Source: Anaerobacillus alkalidiazotrophicus (GTDB taxonomy: Bacteria > Bacillota > Bacilli > Bacillales_H > Anaerobacillaceae). Taken from it: 64,000 bases of DNA. The stretch is taken from positions 1,414,630-1,478,629 of the forward strand of contig NZ_MLQS01000001.1 in NCBI RefSeq assembly GCF_001866055.1, read 5' to 3'. The first letter of the stretch is position 1, and every line of letters starts with the position of its first letter. The notes beneath the pieces were generated by a model. That model saw only the letters and a program-made list of their open reading frames with translations. It was not told the DNA's origin and did no database searches. Below, piece after piece: positions 63,861-64,000 of the stretch. A program made the translations under genes and the position numbers.

Positions 63861-64000
63861 ATGGATGAATATAGAAGAACAAACACAACCGTTTCGTTAT
63901 TAAACTATCATTTCGTTTTCTGTCCTCGTTATAGAAGGAAGATTTTTCTTCGGGAAGATGTAGAAAATCGTTTTAAAGCATTAGTGCAAGAAGTGTGCGA
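63861..64000 (+). CDS. tnpA: IS200/IS605 transposase TnpA, start only
   Basis: 46 codons before the window ends: MDEYRRTNTTVSLLNYHFVF and CPRYRRKIF. The NYHFVFCPRYRR motif is typical of the Y1 single-strand transposase TnpA of the IS200/IS605 family; the catalytic Tyr and the HUH motif lie beyond or near the edge. This is the only recognisable transposase of the class in the window and might supply activity for the TTTAT elements, which is inference. Confidence 0.85.
   Translation, partial: MDEYRRTNTTVSLLNYHFVFCPRYRRKIFLREDVENRFKALVQEVC

Overview
The window looks like the chromosome of a low-GC, flagellated, Gram-positive bacterium of the Bacillaceae. The reasons are the AT-rich sequence, strong AGGAGG-type ribosome binding sites, and the order yvyE-degS-degU-comFA-comFC-yvyF-flgM-flgN-flgK-flgL-yviE-fliW-csrA-hag, which is the arrangement known from Bacillus subtilis. 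Several large multiheme c-type cytochromes are unusual for ordinary Bacillus. They suggest an anaerobically respiring relative of the Anaerobacillus or alkaliphile kind; that assignment is inference.

Layout. 1-7270: a multiheme cytochrome cluster (fragment with 2 hemes, membrane NapC-like 12-heme protein, TPR protein, NHL propeller, exported 6-heme protein, Ig-domain plus 8-heme protein). 7584-19266: cell-envelope and housekeeping genes (NlpC/P60 hydrolase with four peptidoglycan-binding repeats, MecA-like class B PBP, L,D-transpeptidase, VanZ-like and SGNH proteins, YvyE) separated by repeat-rich noncoding stretches, including an 80-bp GC-rich tandem array. 19965-31938: DegS/DegU, competence ComFA/ComFC and the late flagellar genes up to flagellin. 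31994-42289: a ten-gene flagellin glycosylation island with two Maf-type glycosyltransferases, a small helical protein, and a complete CMP-legionaminic acid pathway. 42431-45066: flaG-fliD-fliS-fliT. 45292-47868: a decayed glcT-like antiterminator followed by two tandem RAT/terminator modules and ptsG. 48015-51405: recombinase remnant, Rpn nuclease and small unknown genes. 51406-53394: a chemoreceptor. 53471-58556: GlcNAc uptake and catabolism (nagP, nagA, nagB, nagR, SIS protein) with two matching NagR operators. 58814-62792: a c-di-GMP-I riboswitch before a lipoprotein/DUF5667-like operon, then sigI-rsgI, where sigI carries a 54-bp tandem duplication that introduces a stop codon. 63027-64000: truncated Rpn gene and the start of an IS200/IS605 tnpA.

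How the parts work together. FliW and CsrA sit directly before hag, whose leader carries two CsrA-like GGA sites. The legionaminic acid genes and Maf proteins follow hag and would decorate the flagellin before FliS-assisted export and FliD capping. NagP has no EIIA domain and could take phosphate from the EIIA of PtsG. A 216-bp three-hairpin element flanked by TTTAT occurs in three full and three partial copies, and looks like a non-autonomous IS200/IS605-type repeat.

Most exciting candidates: the multiheme electron-transfer cluster with an Ig-cytochrome fusion; the duplication-disrupted sigI next to a c-di-GMP riboswitch operon with a sigma-I-like promoter; the TTTAT-bounded repeat family; the tandem RAT antitermination modules; and the 80-bp TGCGCG array.
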